DNA from: JAZGBC01 sp036444495 | GTDB taxonomy: Bacteria; Pseudomonadota; Alphaproteobacteria; Kiloniellales; J153 | Assembly: GCA_036444495.1 (NCBI GenBank) | Contig: JAZGBC010000150.1 | Span: 1-41,826 of the forward strand | Reading direction: 5' to 3' | Length of the DNA: 41,826 nucleotides | Shown: in pieces, positions 15,658-23,468 of the stretch | Position numbering within the stretch: position 1 is the first letter of the stretch | Layout: each line of letters starts with the position of its first letter | Program-made: the position numbers and the translations under genes | The notes under the pieces: generated by a model | What the model was told of the DNA's origin: nothing | What the model saw: only the letters and a program-made list of their open reading frames with translations | Database searches by the model: none

Positions 15658-17628
15658 ATGCCCATACTCCCGCCCTCGAAACGCTGGCGCCCGGCCTCGA
15701 AACAGATACGGACCGAACCCTTGGCGTCCTCCGATAGTTCAGACCTAAGCACTCTTCGTCACAGCGGCGCACAATGGCGCCAGCTGGACGACGGCCAGGT
15801 GTTCGCGGCCGTGGCCATGGCGTTGTTGCTGGTGATCGTCATCCAGGTGGGCATGGTCCTGCGGGGCGACGCCTCGGTGCTCGATGGTGTACTGGCCGAC
15901 CCCGACGCCTACTTGCGCTTGGCCCGAATCGACCGTCTGGCGGAAACCGGCGCCTGGTTCGATTCGGTAGAGTCCCGGATCAACCCGCCCGGCGGCTTCG
16001 CGCTGCATTGGACCCGGCCGCTCGATGCCCTGATTCTCGGAGGGGCCTACCTGGGCAGCCCGTTCCTAGGCTTTGACAAGGCCTTGTTCTGGTCCGGCGC
16101 CGTCGTCAGCCCCCTGTTGCAGTTGCTCTCCCTGATCGCGCTCGTCTGGGCTAGCCGGCCGGTCCTGCCGCGCCTTTGCCGCTGCCTTCTGGCCTTCTTC
16201 TATGTGGCTCAGCCCGGCATCCTCGCCATGTTCATTATGGGCCGCGCCGATCACCACGGCCTGCTTATCCTGTGCTGTATCCTTCTGCTCGGCCTGACCA
16301 TCCGGCTGCTTCTGAATCCGGACGACCTGGGCAACGCCGTCTGGGCCGGGCTCGTTGCCGCCTTCGCGATTTGGATCAATGTGGAGGCGCTGCTCTTCGT
16401 CGTCGTGACCATAGCCGCGCTCGGACTGTTCTGGCTGCTGGTCGAGGCCCGGCTGGCGCGCGCCTGCCTGGTATATGCCGCGGCGATTTTGGCCAGTCTG
16501 GGCGCGGCCCTGCTGGCCGAACGAGGCGTTGCCGGCCTGGGTGACTATGAGATCGACCGGCTATCCATCGCCCACATCGTTCTGTTCGCCGCCAATTTCA
16601 TCTACTGGGCCGCGATGGACCTGGTGCAGCGGCGGGGCCGGGGATCATCGGCCCTGGGGCCGCGGGCCGTGTGGGCCGGGGCCGGCATTGCGGTGACCCT
16701 GGGCTTGTTGTGGTGGATGCACCCGGCCTTCTTCGCCGATCCCATGGCTCTGGGCGACGAGCTTTATCTGACCAAGCACATGGCCAATATCGAGGAGCTT
16801 CAGCCCCTGTTCGCAGCCCCCGGAGAGGGCGGGAGCTGGCCCAAGGCGCTGGCCAGGCCGGTCCTGTGGCTCGGTATCGCGCTGCCGGCGGTTCCCTGGT
16901 TGCTCCACCTGATGCACCGATCGCCGGGGCCGGAGCGCCGGGTCTGGGTCTTCTTCGCGCTCGGCCTGTTGCTGTTCACGCCGTTCGGCGTCCTGCATTT
17001 ACGCTGGGTCATGTATCCGGAGCTTTTTCTCGTGATTCCCTACGCGGCCCTGGCCGGGGCGTTGGTGGCCAGGCTTGCCGACGCCTTGAGCGAAAACGCG
17101 CTGAGCATCGTCCGGCCTCTTGTGATCGCGGGGTTGGCGATCTGGTTCTACGTCCCGACGTTTGCCACCCAGGCCGGCCCGCCGGTAGGCGCGTCGGAGC
17201 AAAGCGCCGTGAGCTGTCCGCTTCGCACCTTGGCCCCGGTCCTGGACGATCCGGCCGGCCTGGGCGCCGCGCCCAAGCGCGTCCTCGCCTTTATCGATTT
17301 CGGTCCCGAGCTGATCTACCGCACGAAGCATTCCGTCTTCGCTATCCCGAACCACCGGCGCCAGCCGGGCTTTACGCTGGGTTACGGGATCATGACCGCG
17401 ACCGACTTCGGCCGGGCGCGGGACGATCTGCTGCTGGCCGGCATCGATTTGATACTGATCTGTCCGGGGTCGGTCGAAGGCTGGTTCTATTCGACCGAGG
17501 AACCGGGCCGCACCCTGTACCAGACCCTGGCGGCCGATGAGCCGCCCGCCTTCCTCGAACCGATCGCCCTGCCCGGCGTCCTGGCCGAGCACTTTCGGCT
17601 GTTCAGCCTGCGCAAAAGCGCGGAGTGA
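15658..17628 (+). CDS. STT3-like (GT-C fold) polytopic membrane glycosyltransferase
   Basis: 656 residues with about a dozen membrane helices and a soluble C-terminal part (about 500-656). The first periplasmic loop has LADPDAYLRLARI at 79-91 with a DxD-like Asp81/Asp83, then NPPGGFALHWTRPLD, and a second acidic loop GRADHHGLL at 195-203. This layout matches the STT3/PglB/AglB oligosaccharyltransferase class, where the first acidic motif binds metal and the second contacts the lipid-linked donor. The family transfers glycans from polyprenyl carriers to proteins on the outer face of the inner membrane. No WWDYG-type motif was recognised, so another GT-C activity is possible. It lies between tadG and the TadD operon. 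The ATG has only a weak ribosome site; TTG 15721 is an alternative. Confidence 0.7.
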   Translation: MPILPPSKRWRPASKQIRTEPLASSDSSDLSTLRHSGAQWRQLDDGQVFAAVAMALLLVIVIQVGMVLRGDASVLDGVLADPDAYLRLARIDRLAETGAWFDSVESRINPPGGFALHWTRPLDALILGGAYLGSPFLGFDKALFWSGAVVSPLLQLLSLIALVWASRPVLPRLCRCLLAFFYVAQPGILAMFIMGRADHHGLLILCCILLLGLTIRLLLNPDDLGNAVWAGLVAAFAIWINVEALLFVVVTIAALGLFWLLVEARLARACLVYAAAILASLGAALLAERGVAGLGDYEIDRLSIAHIVLFAANFIYWAAMDLVQRRGRGSSALGPRAVWAGAGIAVTLGLLWWMHPAFFADPMALGDELYLTKHMANIEELQPLFAAPGEGGSWPKALARPVLWLGIALPAVPWLLHLMHRSPGPERRVWVFFALGLLLFTPFGVLHLRWVMYPELFLVIPYAALAGALVARLADALSENALSIVRPLVIAGLAIWFYVPTFATQAGPPVGASEQSAVSCPLRTLAPVLDDPAGLGAAPKRVLAFIDFGPELIYRTKHSVFAIPNHRRQPGFTLGYGIMTATDFGRARDDLLLAGIDLILICPGSVEGWFYSTEEPGRTLYQTLAADEPPAFLEPIALPGVLAEHFRLFSLRKSAE

Positions 17629-17650
17629 CGAGTCGATCCGATGAAGAAGG

Positions 17651-17672
17651 GCCACCCGGCCGGGCGGGTGGC
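17651..17672. terminator. Possible bidirectional hairpin between convergent genes
   Basis: GCCACCCG (17651-17658) pairs with CGGGTGGC (17665-17672) around a six-base loop, exactly between the stops of the STT3-like gene (plus) and the coiled-coil gene (minus). No strong T-run follows on either side, so this may be a weak or Rho-assisted end. Confidence 0.35.
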
Positions 17673-17673
17673 G

Positions 17674-18417
17674 TCAACCGATCCGGCTATTGGACAGGAA
17701 GATCGTCCAATTGAAAATCCCGGGTAGGGTAGGGGCCGGTTCGGGCGGTTGCGGCGCGCGTGCGGGTTGCGCCGCCGTCGCTGCCGAGGGGACCTTGAGC
17801 CGCAGACAGCTACGCAGCTTTTGACTTTCGGGCTCCAGCCCAACGTCCCCGACGAGATCTTCCAGGGGACGGGTCAGGATGTCGGGCAGCTTCTGGAACG
17901 GTTCCGCCGGGGCCGAAAGGGGCGCGGCCGGGGAGGGAGCGGCCGCTTGCGGCGCACCGTTCTGATGGGGCACGGCGCGTTCGAGCAGGTCCAGGATGGC
18001 CACGAGGACCGGTTTGATATCCTCCGTCACCTCGTCGCGCAGCGATTTCTCGAAGCTATTCTGGCTGGGGCCGGCGCCGGGAATGCCGGCGCGTTCGCTG
18101 AGCCGCTCCACCTGGCTCTGCAGTTGCTGACGGAGGACCTGTTCGCGCTGCTGGATTTGCAGGAAGGTCTCGATGCGATCCAGCAAGCGCGCGTTCTCGG
18201 CCGACAGCCGCGCGATCTCGCCCGACTGAACGGTAATGATGCGGTCCAGCGCCTCGTAGGAAACGTCCGGCAAAGCGGCCGCCGGTTGCTCGCTGCCGGC
18301 GGCTGATGCGCCCTGTACCTCGACTGGCGAGGAGGGCTGCGCCGGGCCGCTCTCAGGCTCGGCCGCTGCGTCCGCCGCCGTGGCGGCGCTCGAGCTGTTG
18401 TTCGAGGACTTGTTCAC
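17674..18417 (-). CDS. Hypothetical coiled-coil protein in the TadD/ParA operon
   Basis: 247 residues, no recognised family. Residues 1-50 are Ala/Ser/Pro-rich and likely disordered. Residues about 53-111 form a strong predicted coiled coil (EIARLSAENARLLDRIETFL and QQREQVLRQQLQSQVERL). A helical segment with RDEVTEDIKPVLVAILDLLERA follows, then a Pro/Ala-rich linker, and the protein ends with the hydrophobic tail GIFNWTIFLSNSRIG. No signal peptide or membrane helix is obvious, so it is probably cytoplasmic. It lies 22 bases after tadD and is the last gene of the operon, before a convergent hairpin. A scaffold or adaptor role for the upstream ParA or TadD is a guess. Confidence 0.75.
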   Translation of the reverse strand: MNKSSNNSSSAATAADAAAEPESGPAQPSSPVEVQGASAAGSEQPAAALPDVSYEALDRIITVQSGEIARLSAENARLLDRIETFLQIQQREQVLRQQLQSQVERLSERAGIPGAGPSQNSFEKSLRDEVTEDIKPVLVAILDLLERAVPHQNGAPQAAAPSPAAPLSAPAEPFQKLPDILTRPLEDLVGDVGLEPESQKLRSCLRLKVPSAATAAQPARAPQPPEPAPTLPGIFNWTIFLSNSRIG

Positions 18418-18439
18418 GGCGAAGAGTTCCGTCTCTTTC

Positions 18440-19930
18440 CTAACCGGCAGAGGAACCGCCCGCTTCCGGCTGTTCCTTGACGATCAGGCAATCCATGCCG
18501 CGTTCCTTGAGCGCCATACACAGGAGGTCGGCCGCGTCCTTGGTCTGGAGACCCGTGCGCAGGCGATAAAATATCCCCTTGTCGGCGCCGAGGTCGGCGC
18601 GCCGTACTTCCGGCTCGATCTCGGCCAGCAGGTCGGGCGCCAGGCGGCGCAGTTCTATCCAGCCTTTCCGCGCCCGCTCCTCGCTGCGGTAGGAGGCGAA
18701 CTGAACGGCGTAGACAACCGCCGGCACCCACTGGGTCATCTCCGGCTGGCTGGACGGCAGCGCCGCAACCCGGGATTCGCGCTGCGAGATGGCGTTATCG
18801 GCTGCCGTGGACGTGCCGCCATTCACGTCGACGGAGAGGTAGTCGCCGAACAGGGCGACGGACCGGTCGGCATCCGTCACGCCCGTGGTCAAGGCGGCGG
18901 TCTGCGTCTGGGTGGGTGAGGCCGGTTCATTGCTGGAGCCCGAATCGGTTTGGTTTTCGCCCCAATCCGGATAGGACCGGCCGGCCGTGGCGTCGGTATC
19001 GAACATGTCATCGCTGGCGTCGGGCTTGCGGGCGTACTGTTCACGCGTCGCCGGCGAGAGAGCGATCGGGGCCGAGGCCGGTTCCTTGAGCGCCGTGGAG
19101 TCGACCGGGCCGGAAACCGCTGCAAGATTCCCGACGGGCATATCGTCGGCCGTGGCGGCCGTCTGGGCCCCGTCCGGCCCGGGTGCGCCGCCGAGCATTT
19201 CGAGGGAGGCGAGGGCCACATCCGACAGGTGGGTGCTGTACAGGCCCTGGGCGAGATCGAGGTTCTGGCGGCTGGTATCGTCGGCCGCCGGATTGGCGGC
19301 GACTTCCTCGAGGATCGTGATGCCTTCCACGTAGCGGCCGCTTAATGCCAGGGACAGGCCCAGGTTGCTGCGCAGCGAGAGATCGCGCGGCGATGCCTTG
19401 AGCCCGGCCCCGAAGGCCTCCTGGGCGGCGGCGTGTGCGCCCAGCAGTCCATTCGCGACCCCGAGGGCATTGTAGATGCGCGGATCTTCGGGCCTGTGCT
19501 TTCGCGCGGTCTCGAGATGGGTCAACGCCAAGTCGTACTGCTCGAGCGAGACATAGGCTTTGCCCAGCCGGTAGTGTGCCTCGGTGTTCTCGGGCGAGGT
19601 ATCCAGAATACGCTTATACGCGATGGTCGCCTGGCCGATCTCGCCCATCTGGGTCAGGATCTCGGCCAGCTTGAACAGGGGCTCGGGGTTCGTGGGGTCG
19701 AGTTGGTGTGCGCGATCGCAAAGCCCGATCGCGGTCGCCAGGTCTCCCCTGCTGTAGAGCCTATCGCAGTATTGAATAAGCTGCCCCGTGCCGCCATCGT
19801 ACTTCTTGTCGATGGCGCCATAGGCCGTCGGAGCCGGGTTGGACAGACCGGCGCAGCTCGCCGTGACGAGCATTGCGCCCAAGGCCGTGACAATCTGTGC
19901 CGGCCGGTTCCTGAGGTGCGTCTTTTTCAT
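18440..19930 (-). CDS. tadD: TadD-like TPR lipoprotein with C-terminal SPOR domain
   Basis: 496 residues from the ATG at 19930, start of a lipoprotein-type signal (MKKTHLRNRPAQ, hydrophobic core, then VTASC). Tetratricopeptide repeats run from about 45 to 260, with consensus units such as EPLFKLAEILTQMGEIGQAT and TEAHYRLGKAYVSLEQYDLA. A low-complexity Ser/Thr/Asp-rich stretch (about 260-395) leads to a C-terminal SPOR domain (about 405-490) with VVYAVQFASYRSEERARKGW, YRLRTGLQTKDAADLLCMAL and CLIVKEQ. TadD lipoproteins help assemble the Tad secretin; SPOR domains bind glycan strands of peptidoglycan lacking stem peptides, enriched at division sites. The combination suggests a cell-wall-targeted TadD. 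It sits in the ParA operon, away from the main tad operon. Confidence 0.85.
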   Translation of the reverse strand: MKKTHLRNRPAQIVTALGAMLVTASCAGLSNPAPTAYGAIDKKYDGGTGQLIQYCDRLYSRGDLATAIGLCDRAHQLDPTNPEPLFKLAEILTQMGEIGQATIAYKRILDTSPENTEAHYRLGKAYVSLEQYDLALTHLETARKHRPEDPRIYNALGVANGLLGAHAAAQEAFGAGLKASPRDLSLRSNLGLSLALSGRYVEGITILEEVAANPAADDTSRQNLDLAQGLYSTHLSDVALASLEMLGGAPGPDGAQTAATADDMPVGNLAAVSGPVDSTALKEPASAPIALSPATREQYARKPDASDDMFDTDATAGRSYPDWGENQTDSGSSNEPASPTQTQTAALTTGVTDADRSVALFGDYLSVDVNGGTSTAADNAISQRESRVAALPSSQPEMTQWVPAVVYAVQFASYRSEERARKGWIELRRLAPDLLAEIEPEVRRADLGADKGIFYRLRTGLQTKDAADLLCMALKERGMDCLIVKEQPEAGGSSAG

Positions 19931-20059
19931 CGTCTTCTGCCCTTTGCACACACGACTTTGTTATTCGTTCGCCGGCCCCTTTTTGTTTCTTCCCATTCTT
20001 CCTGATTGCGGGTTTATCGGGGCCGGGGTAGTTGTGGATTCACATCCCTTCTTTCTCCA

Positions 20060-20767
20060 TCAGCCCTCTCGGCGGACGTGACAGAGAACGTGATCGATCT
20101 TGCTCTGGTCCTCGCCGAACGGCAGCGCGACACCGTGATAGCGGATCGCCCTGCGCTTGCCGGGAAAGGCTTCGCCGTCTTGAACAGGTACCCCGTCGCT
20201 GACAACCTCCTGGGCCAGGGAAAGAAGCCACTGGAGCATCAAGGGAGACAGCTCCACCCCATCGGCTTCCTCGCCGCTGGGCGGCCAGGAGGGCTCCGGG
20301 TTGCTCAAGCCCCTAAAGGTCTGTTCCGGCTGCAGAGCGTCGCTGCCGGCGCGGCAGCGCAATAGTATGGAGTCCGGCCAATTGGCCTCGATTTCCCGGG
20401 TTTCGAGGTCGGATATTGTTGGAATGGGACGGCTTCCGCGCAGCCGGGTCCAGTAATCCACCAGTTGCGCCTGAGTGTGCCGCACGGCCGCTCGTGTATC
20501 CGCCGGGCGGTTTTCGGCATCACCCGCCCTATTCCCTTGGCCATCCACGGCGGCAGCCGGCGCCCGTCTGGCCTTCCGACCAGCCTGTCTTGCCTTGGGC
20601 GGCGTGCGGCGGCGAATCTGCACCGAGGCGAGGGATTCCACCGGGGCGCTGCCGGACCCTGGTTGCAAAGCGTCACCGTCCGCTTCCGGCTCCGCATCGA
20701 AGGGGTATTCGGGATCCCGCGGATTCACCCGTGATGGCTCCATCTCAGTCATTGCTTGCGTCGTCAT
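20060..20767 (-). CDS. PAS_5-like (PAS domain) protein
   Basis: 235 residues. The ATG at 20767 has GGAGG eleven bases upstream; ATG 20752 overlaps the preceding stop by eight bases and is an alternative. Residues 1-95 are charged and Pro/Ala-rich, probably disordered. From about 95 the sequence resembles the PAS_5 family common in alphaproteobacteria: LVDYWTRLRGSRPIPTISDL, EANWPDSILLRC, then LSPLMLQWLLSLAQEVVSDG and a last strand RAIRYHGVALPFGED. Such proteins usually lack an output domain and their ligands are unknown. It lies between the RHH protein and TadD in one operon. Family call moderate, role unknown. Confidence 0.6.
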   Translation of the reverse strand: MTTQAMTEMEPSRVNPRDPEYPFDAEPEADGDALQPGSGSAPVESLASVQIRRRTPPKARQAGRKARRAPAAAVDGQGNRAGDAENRPADTRAAVRHTQAQLVDYWTRLRGSRPIPTISDLETREIEANWPDSILLRCRAGSDALQPEQTFRGLSNPEPSWPPSGEEADGVELSPLMLQWLLSLAQEVVSDGVPVQDGEAFPGKRRAIRYHGVALPFGEDQSKIDHVLCHVRREG

Positions 20768-21209
20768 TCGTAGCCCGGCCTCCGCCCTGGTAGACCGGGG
20801 GGATCGCCTTCAGGACCTCTGGTGCATGCCGCTCGAGATATTCGTCGAGCGCCTGGGTCAAGAGGCTCTGCTGGGTGCGCTCCCCCTGCATGGCCGCCAG
20901 CTTCAACCTCTGGTGACGGGTCAGGTCCAGACGCAGGGAAACGCGTACGCGCTTGCGCTTGCCGCCGCCTCCAGCCTGCGCCCGCTGTCCGGAGCTTGTT
21001 TGATCGGGTCTGGCCGCGCCGGGCCAGGCGAGGGGTTTCTTGGCCAGTCGCGGCTCGCTTTGCGCCGTTGCCGCTGGCTTGTTCGGCGCCGGCTGGGCCG
21101 GGGCCTCGTCGCCCGGCAGGATGCCGTGCCGGTGCGGCGCCGGAACGGCCGGCTGGGCCGATCCCTTGCGGAAAAGCAGGTCGCTGGTCAGGCGTGCAAG
21201 CGGCTTCAT
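20745..21209 (-). CDS. Ribbon-helix-helix DNA-binding protein, partner of ParA
   Basis: 154 residues from the ATG at 21209, five bases after the ParA stop. Residues 1-80 are Pro/Ala-rich and likely disordered. Residues about 85-127 look like a ribbon-helix-helix fold: basic strand GKRKRVRVSLRLDL, then helices RHQRLKLAAMQ and TQQSLLTQALDEYLERH. In plasmid and chromosomal ParA loci of the ParF type, a small RHH protein binds the centromere and represses the operon. A centromere-like or operator role here is inferred from adjacency; no iterons were recognised nearby. The stop overlaps the next gene. Confidence 0.7.
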   Translation of the reverse strand: MKPLARLTSDLLFRKGSAQPAVPAPHRHGILPGDEAPAQPAPNKPAATAQSEPRLAKKPLAWPGAARPDQTSSGQRAQAGGGGKRKRVRVSLRLDLTRHQRLKLAAMQGERTQQSLLTQALDEYLERHAPEVLKAIPPVYQGGGRATNDDASND

Positions 21210-21214
21210 GGCAC

Positions 21215-21940
21215 CTATGCGGTCTCTTTTCTGGGCGGCCCGGAGTACTGGGACAGGGCCGCCGTCTGCCGCGCCTGGAGGCGCGCGCCGGCCCGGATCT
21301 GCTGCCCCTGTGGCCGGGTGCAGCGATCGAGCCGGTCGGCGAGGTAGTCCCAGAGCTGGATCATTTCCTCGGTCGAGCGCTTGGCGCCCGAGATCTCCAT
21401 GACGGTCCGCCCGTCGATCATGCTGGCGGCGTATTCCGTCCGGTGATGGACGGTGACCGGCGCCACGGTCCCGTGCTGCGACAGGGCGATGGCGGCCTCG
21501 CCGGTGATGCGCGCCCGCGGCGTCGCGCCGTTGATGACGAAAACCAGGGGCTTGCTCACCTTCTCGCAGAGATCCACGGTGGCGCCCGCGGCCCTCAGAT
21601 CGTGCGGGCTCGGCCGGGTCGGGATGACCACCAGGTCGCAGACCTTGATGACCTGCTGGATGGTCGCGGTGATTGCCGGCGGCGTATCGAATATCAGGAG
21701 CTCGATGCCGAGATCGCGCATCTTCTGCAGGTCTTCCTGCAGGCGGGAAATGAAGGTCTGCGCGAAGACCGGGGTCTCGGCCCGGCGGGCGTTCCACCAG
21801 TCCGACAGGCTGCCTTGGGGGTCCGCGTCGATGACCGCGACCGGGCCCGCCCCGGCCCGTTCGGCCTGAACCGCCATATGTCCCGCCAGGGTCGTCTTGC
21901 CCGACCCGCCTTTCTGGGACGAAAAGGCCATCACCCGCAT
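21215..21940 (-). CDS. ParA/VirC1-family ATPase
   Basis: 241 residues from the ATG at 21940, preceded by GAGGAG; the open frame upstream has no coding character. The P-loop SSQKGGSGKTTLAGHMA carries both the signature Lys10 and Lys15 of deviant Walker A ATPases. AVIDADPQGSLSDWWNARR is the ParA Walker A' region and LLIFDTPPA the Walker B region. Length fits small ParF/VirC1-type ATPases that position DNA or protein cargo. It heads the operon with an RHH protein, a PAS-like protein, TadD-SPOR and a coiled-coil protein. The pilus machinery already has its own TadZ, so this is a second positioning-type ATPase. Regulation is probably from the AT-rich region upstream. Confidence 0.9.
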   Translation of the reverse strand: MRVMAFSSQKGGSGKTTLAGHMAVQAERAGAGPVAVIDADPQGSLSDWWNARRAETPVFAQTFISRLQEDLQKMRDLGIELLIFDTPPAITATIQQVIKVCDLVVIPTRPSPHDLRAAGATVDLCEKVSKPLVFVINGATPRARITGEAAIALSQHGTVAPVTVHHRTEYAASMIDGRTVMEISGAKRSTEEMIQLWDYLADRLDRCTRPQGQQIRAGARLQARQTAALSQYSGPPRKETA

Positions 21941-22554
21941 GTGAGTCGCGCTCCTCAATGACGCGGCAGCCGCGTCCGCTAAACCGCACGGGGCGCCGCC
22001 GCGGCCTTTGCTCCGGAGCCCCGGATGCCGCCTGCGGCGCCGACCGTTTTTTTGCCTGTTGCGTGAACTGAATAGATAGTCCTCCACAACACTAGAGAAA
22101 GTAGCCAAGAATAGTTAAAACTGAATTAACGACTAGAAACAGAAAAAGTATTTATCTTGCATTATAGATAACAGATATTATTTAGTAAGACTGTGTAATA
22201 AATCCATAACCCCGAATAATTCTCATTAGTATCGCTCGTCCTTTCTAATTCTCACGGGCAATGCCGGCGTCATCACACCTGAGAATTCAGTCCATGCTCC
22301 ACTGACGCCCCACATTTGCCACGGTCTTCTTTCAGGACTTGTACCGGCGATCGGGCGCCTATCCCGAGCCGGCCGCCGCGCTCCACAGCGCGGATGGAAG
22401 CCGCGGGCCAAACCGCAAAAAAACCTGACGTTTCCGGGCAAATTTCCGGCGATCTAATGCAAGTTTTCCGGTATGTCTGCATTAGCGTGGCGGTCTGGCG
22501 CGCGCGGGCGACTCCGCGAGTCGCGCGCGCAGCGGGGCGTTTCGAGGGCAGGAC
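21941..22554. promoter_or_regulatory. Divergent intergenic region between the ParA operon and the carnitine operon
   Basis: About 610 bases with no convincing gene. The stretch 22080-22250 is strongly AT-rich and is the likely site of the minus-strand promoter for the ParA operon. The stretch 22425-22490, nearer the plus-strand operon, contains three TTTCCGG direct repeats (22431, 22443, 22465) and an inverted repeat listed separately, so it probably carries the regulatory site of the carnitine genes. No confident -35/-10 pair could be fixed. Confidence 0.45.
22454..22485 (+). promoter_or_regulatory. Perfect inverted repeat upstream of the carnitine operon (operator candidate)
   Basis: CTAATGCA at 22454-22461 and TGCATTAG at 22478-22485 are exact reverse complements separated by 16 bases, centred about 85 bases before the BKACE start. 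The spacing fits a dimer contacting two turns of DNA. The likely binders are the AraC-type or GntR-type regulators coded at the other end of the cluster. Not verified. Confidence 0.5.
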
Positions 22555-23436
22555 ATGAACCGAGAGGTGATCGTCACCTGCGCGGTAACGGGCGCGGGCG
22601 ATACGCTGGACAGGCATCCGGCCATACCGGTCACGCCCGAGCAGATCTCGGCCTCGGCGATCGAGGCAGCGGCGGCGGGCGCGGCCGTGGTCCATATTCA
22701 CGTGCGCGACCCGGAGACCGGCCAGCCTAGCCGCAAGACCGAACTCTACGCCGAGGTGGTGGAGCGGCTGCGCGATAGCGGCAGCGACGCGGTCATCAAC
22801 CTGACCGCGGGGATGGGCGGCGACTTCTTCCCCGGCGACGACGATCCGGCGGCCGGCGGCCCGGGGACCGACATGGTGGGCCCCGAAGAGCGCCTGGTGC
22901 ATGTGGAGCAACTGCGCCCCGACATCTGCAGCCTGGATTGCGGCACGCTCAATTTCGGCGACGGCGCCTACATCAGCCCGGCGCCCTACCTGCGCGTCAT
23001 GGCCGAACGCATCAAGGACTGCGGCGTCAAGCCGGAGCTCGAATGCTTCGATCTCGGCCACGTACGCCTGGCCAATCATCTCATCGAGGAGGGCCTGGTG
23101 CTGGCGCCGCCCCTGTTCCAGATTTGCCTGGGCATCCCCTGGGGCGCGCCGGCCGACACCGGCACCATGAAGGCCATGGTGGACGCCCTGCCGGAGGGCG
23201 CCGTCTGGGCCGGCTTCGGCATCTCGGCCATGGAGATGCCCATGGTGGCCCAGGCGATTCTGCTCGGCGGGCATGTGCGCGTCGGACTCGAGGACAATCT
23301 CTATCTCAAGAAGGGCGTCTTTGCCAGCAACGCGCAACTGGTGGAAAAAGCTATTAAAATCATAGAGTTGCTTGGTGCGCGTGCGCTCAGCCCCGGCGAG
23401 GCCCGCGTCAAGTTCGGTCTCAATACCACCGGCTGA
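22555..23436 (+). CDS. Beta-keto acid cleavage enzyme (BKACE, DUF849), likely 3-dehydrocarnitine:acetyl-CoA cleavage
   Basis: 293 residues, full BKACE length. The metal-site motif VVHIHVRDPETG has His47 and His49; INLTAGMGGDFF and the late GGHVRVGLEDN complete the family pattern. BKACE proteins condense a beta-keto acid with acetyl-CoA and split it into acetoacetate and a new CoA ester. Beside a carnitine dehydrogenase, the expected reaction is 3-dehydrocarnitine plus acetyl-CoA giving betainyl-CoA and acetoacetate, a role known for BKACE members linked to carnitine dehydrogenase genes. It is the first gene of the plus-strand operon. The substrate is inferred from neighbours. Confidence 0.9.
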   Translation: MNREVIVTCAVTGAGDTLDRHPAIPVTPEQISASAIEAAAAGAAVVHIHVRDPETGQPSRKTELYAEVVERLRDSGSDAVINLTAGMGGDFFPGDDDPAAGGPGTDMVGPEERLVHVEQLRPDICSLDCGTLNFGDGAYISPAPYLRVMAERIKDCGVKPELECFDLGHVRLANHLIEEGLVLAPPLFQICLGIPWGAPADTGTMKAMVDALPEGAVWAGFGISAMEMPMVAQAILLGGHVRVGLEDNLYLKKGVFASNAQLVEKAIKIIELLGARALSPGEARVKFGLNTTG

Positions 23437-23468
23437 TCTGCCGCCTTGGCCAGGAAAGGACCGCTGTC

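Noticed and set aside
15402..15737. 111-residue plus-strand frame with one hydrophobic segment before the STT3-like gene
   Set aside because: It has no ribosome site, begins inside the tadG leader region and overlaps the next gene out of frame. A tiny membrane peptide cannot be excluded but is not supported.
19972..20026. Inverted repeat CCGGCCCC / GGGGCCGG between the PAS-like gene and tadD
   Set aside because: The arms match exactly, but the loop is 39 bases and no T-run follows on the minus strand, so a terminator is unlikely.
20745..21989. 414-residue minus-strand frame across the ParA and RHH genes
   Set aside because: Its first two thirds are a shadow of parA in another frame. Only the last 154 residues, from the ATG at 21209, form the real RHH protein.
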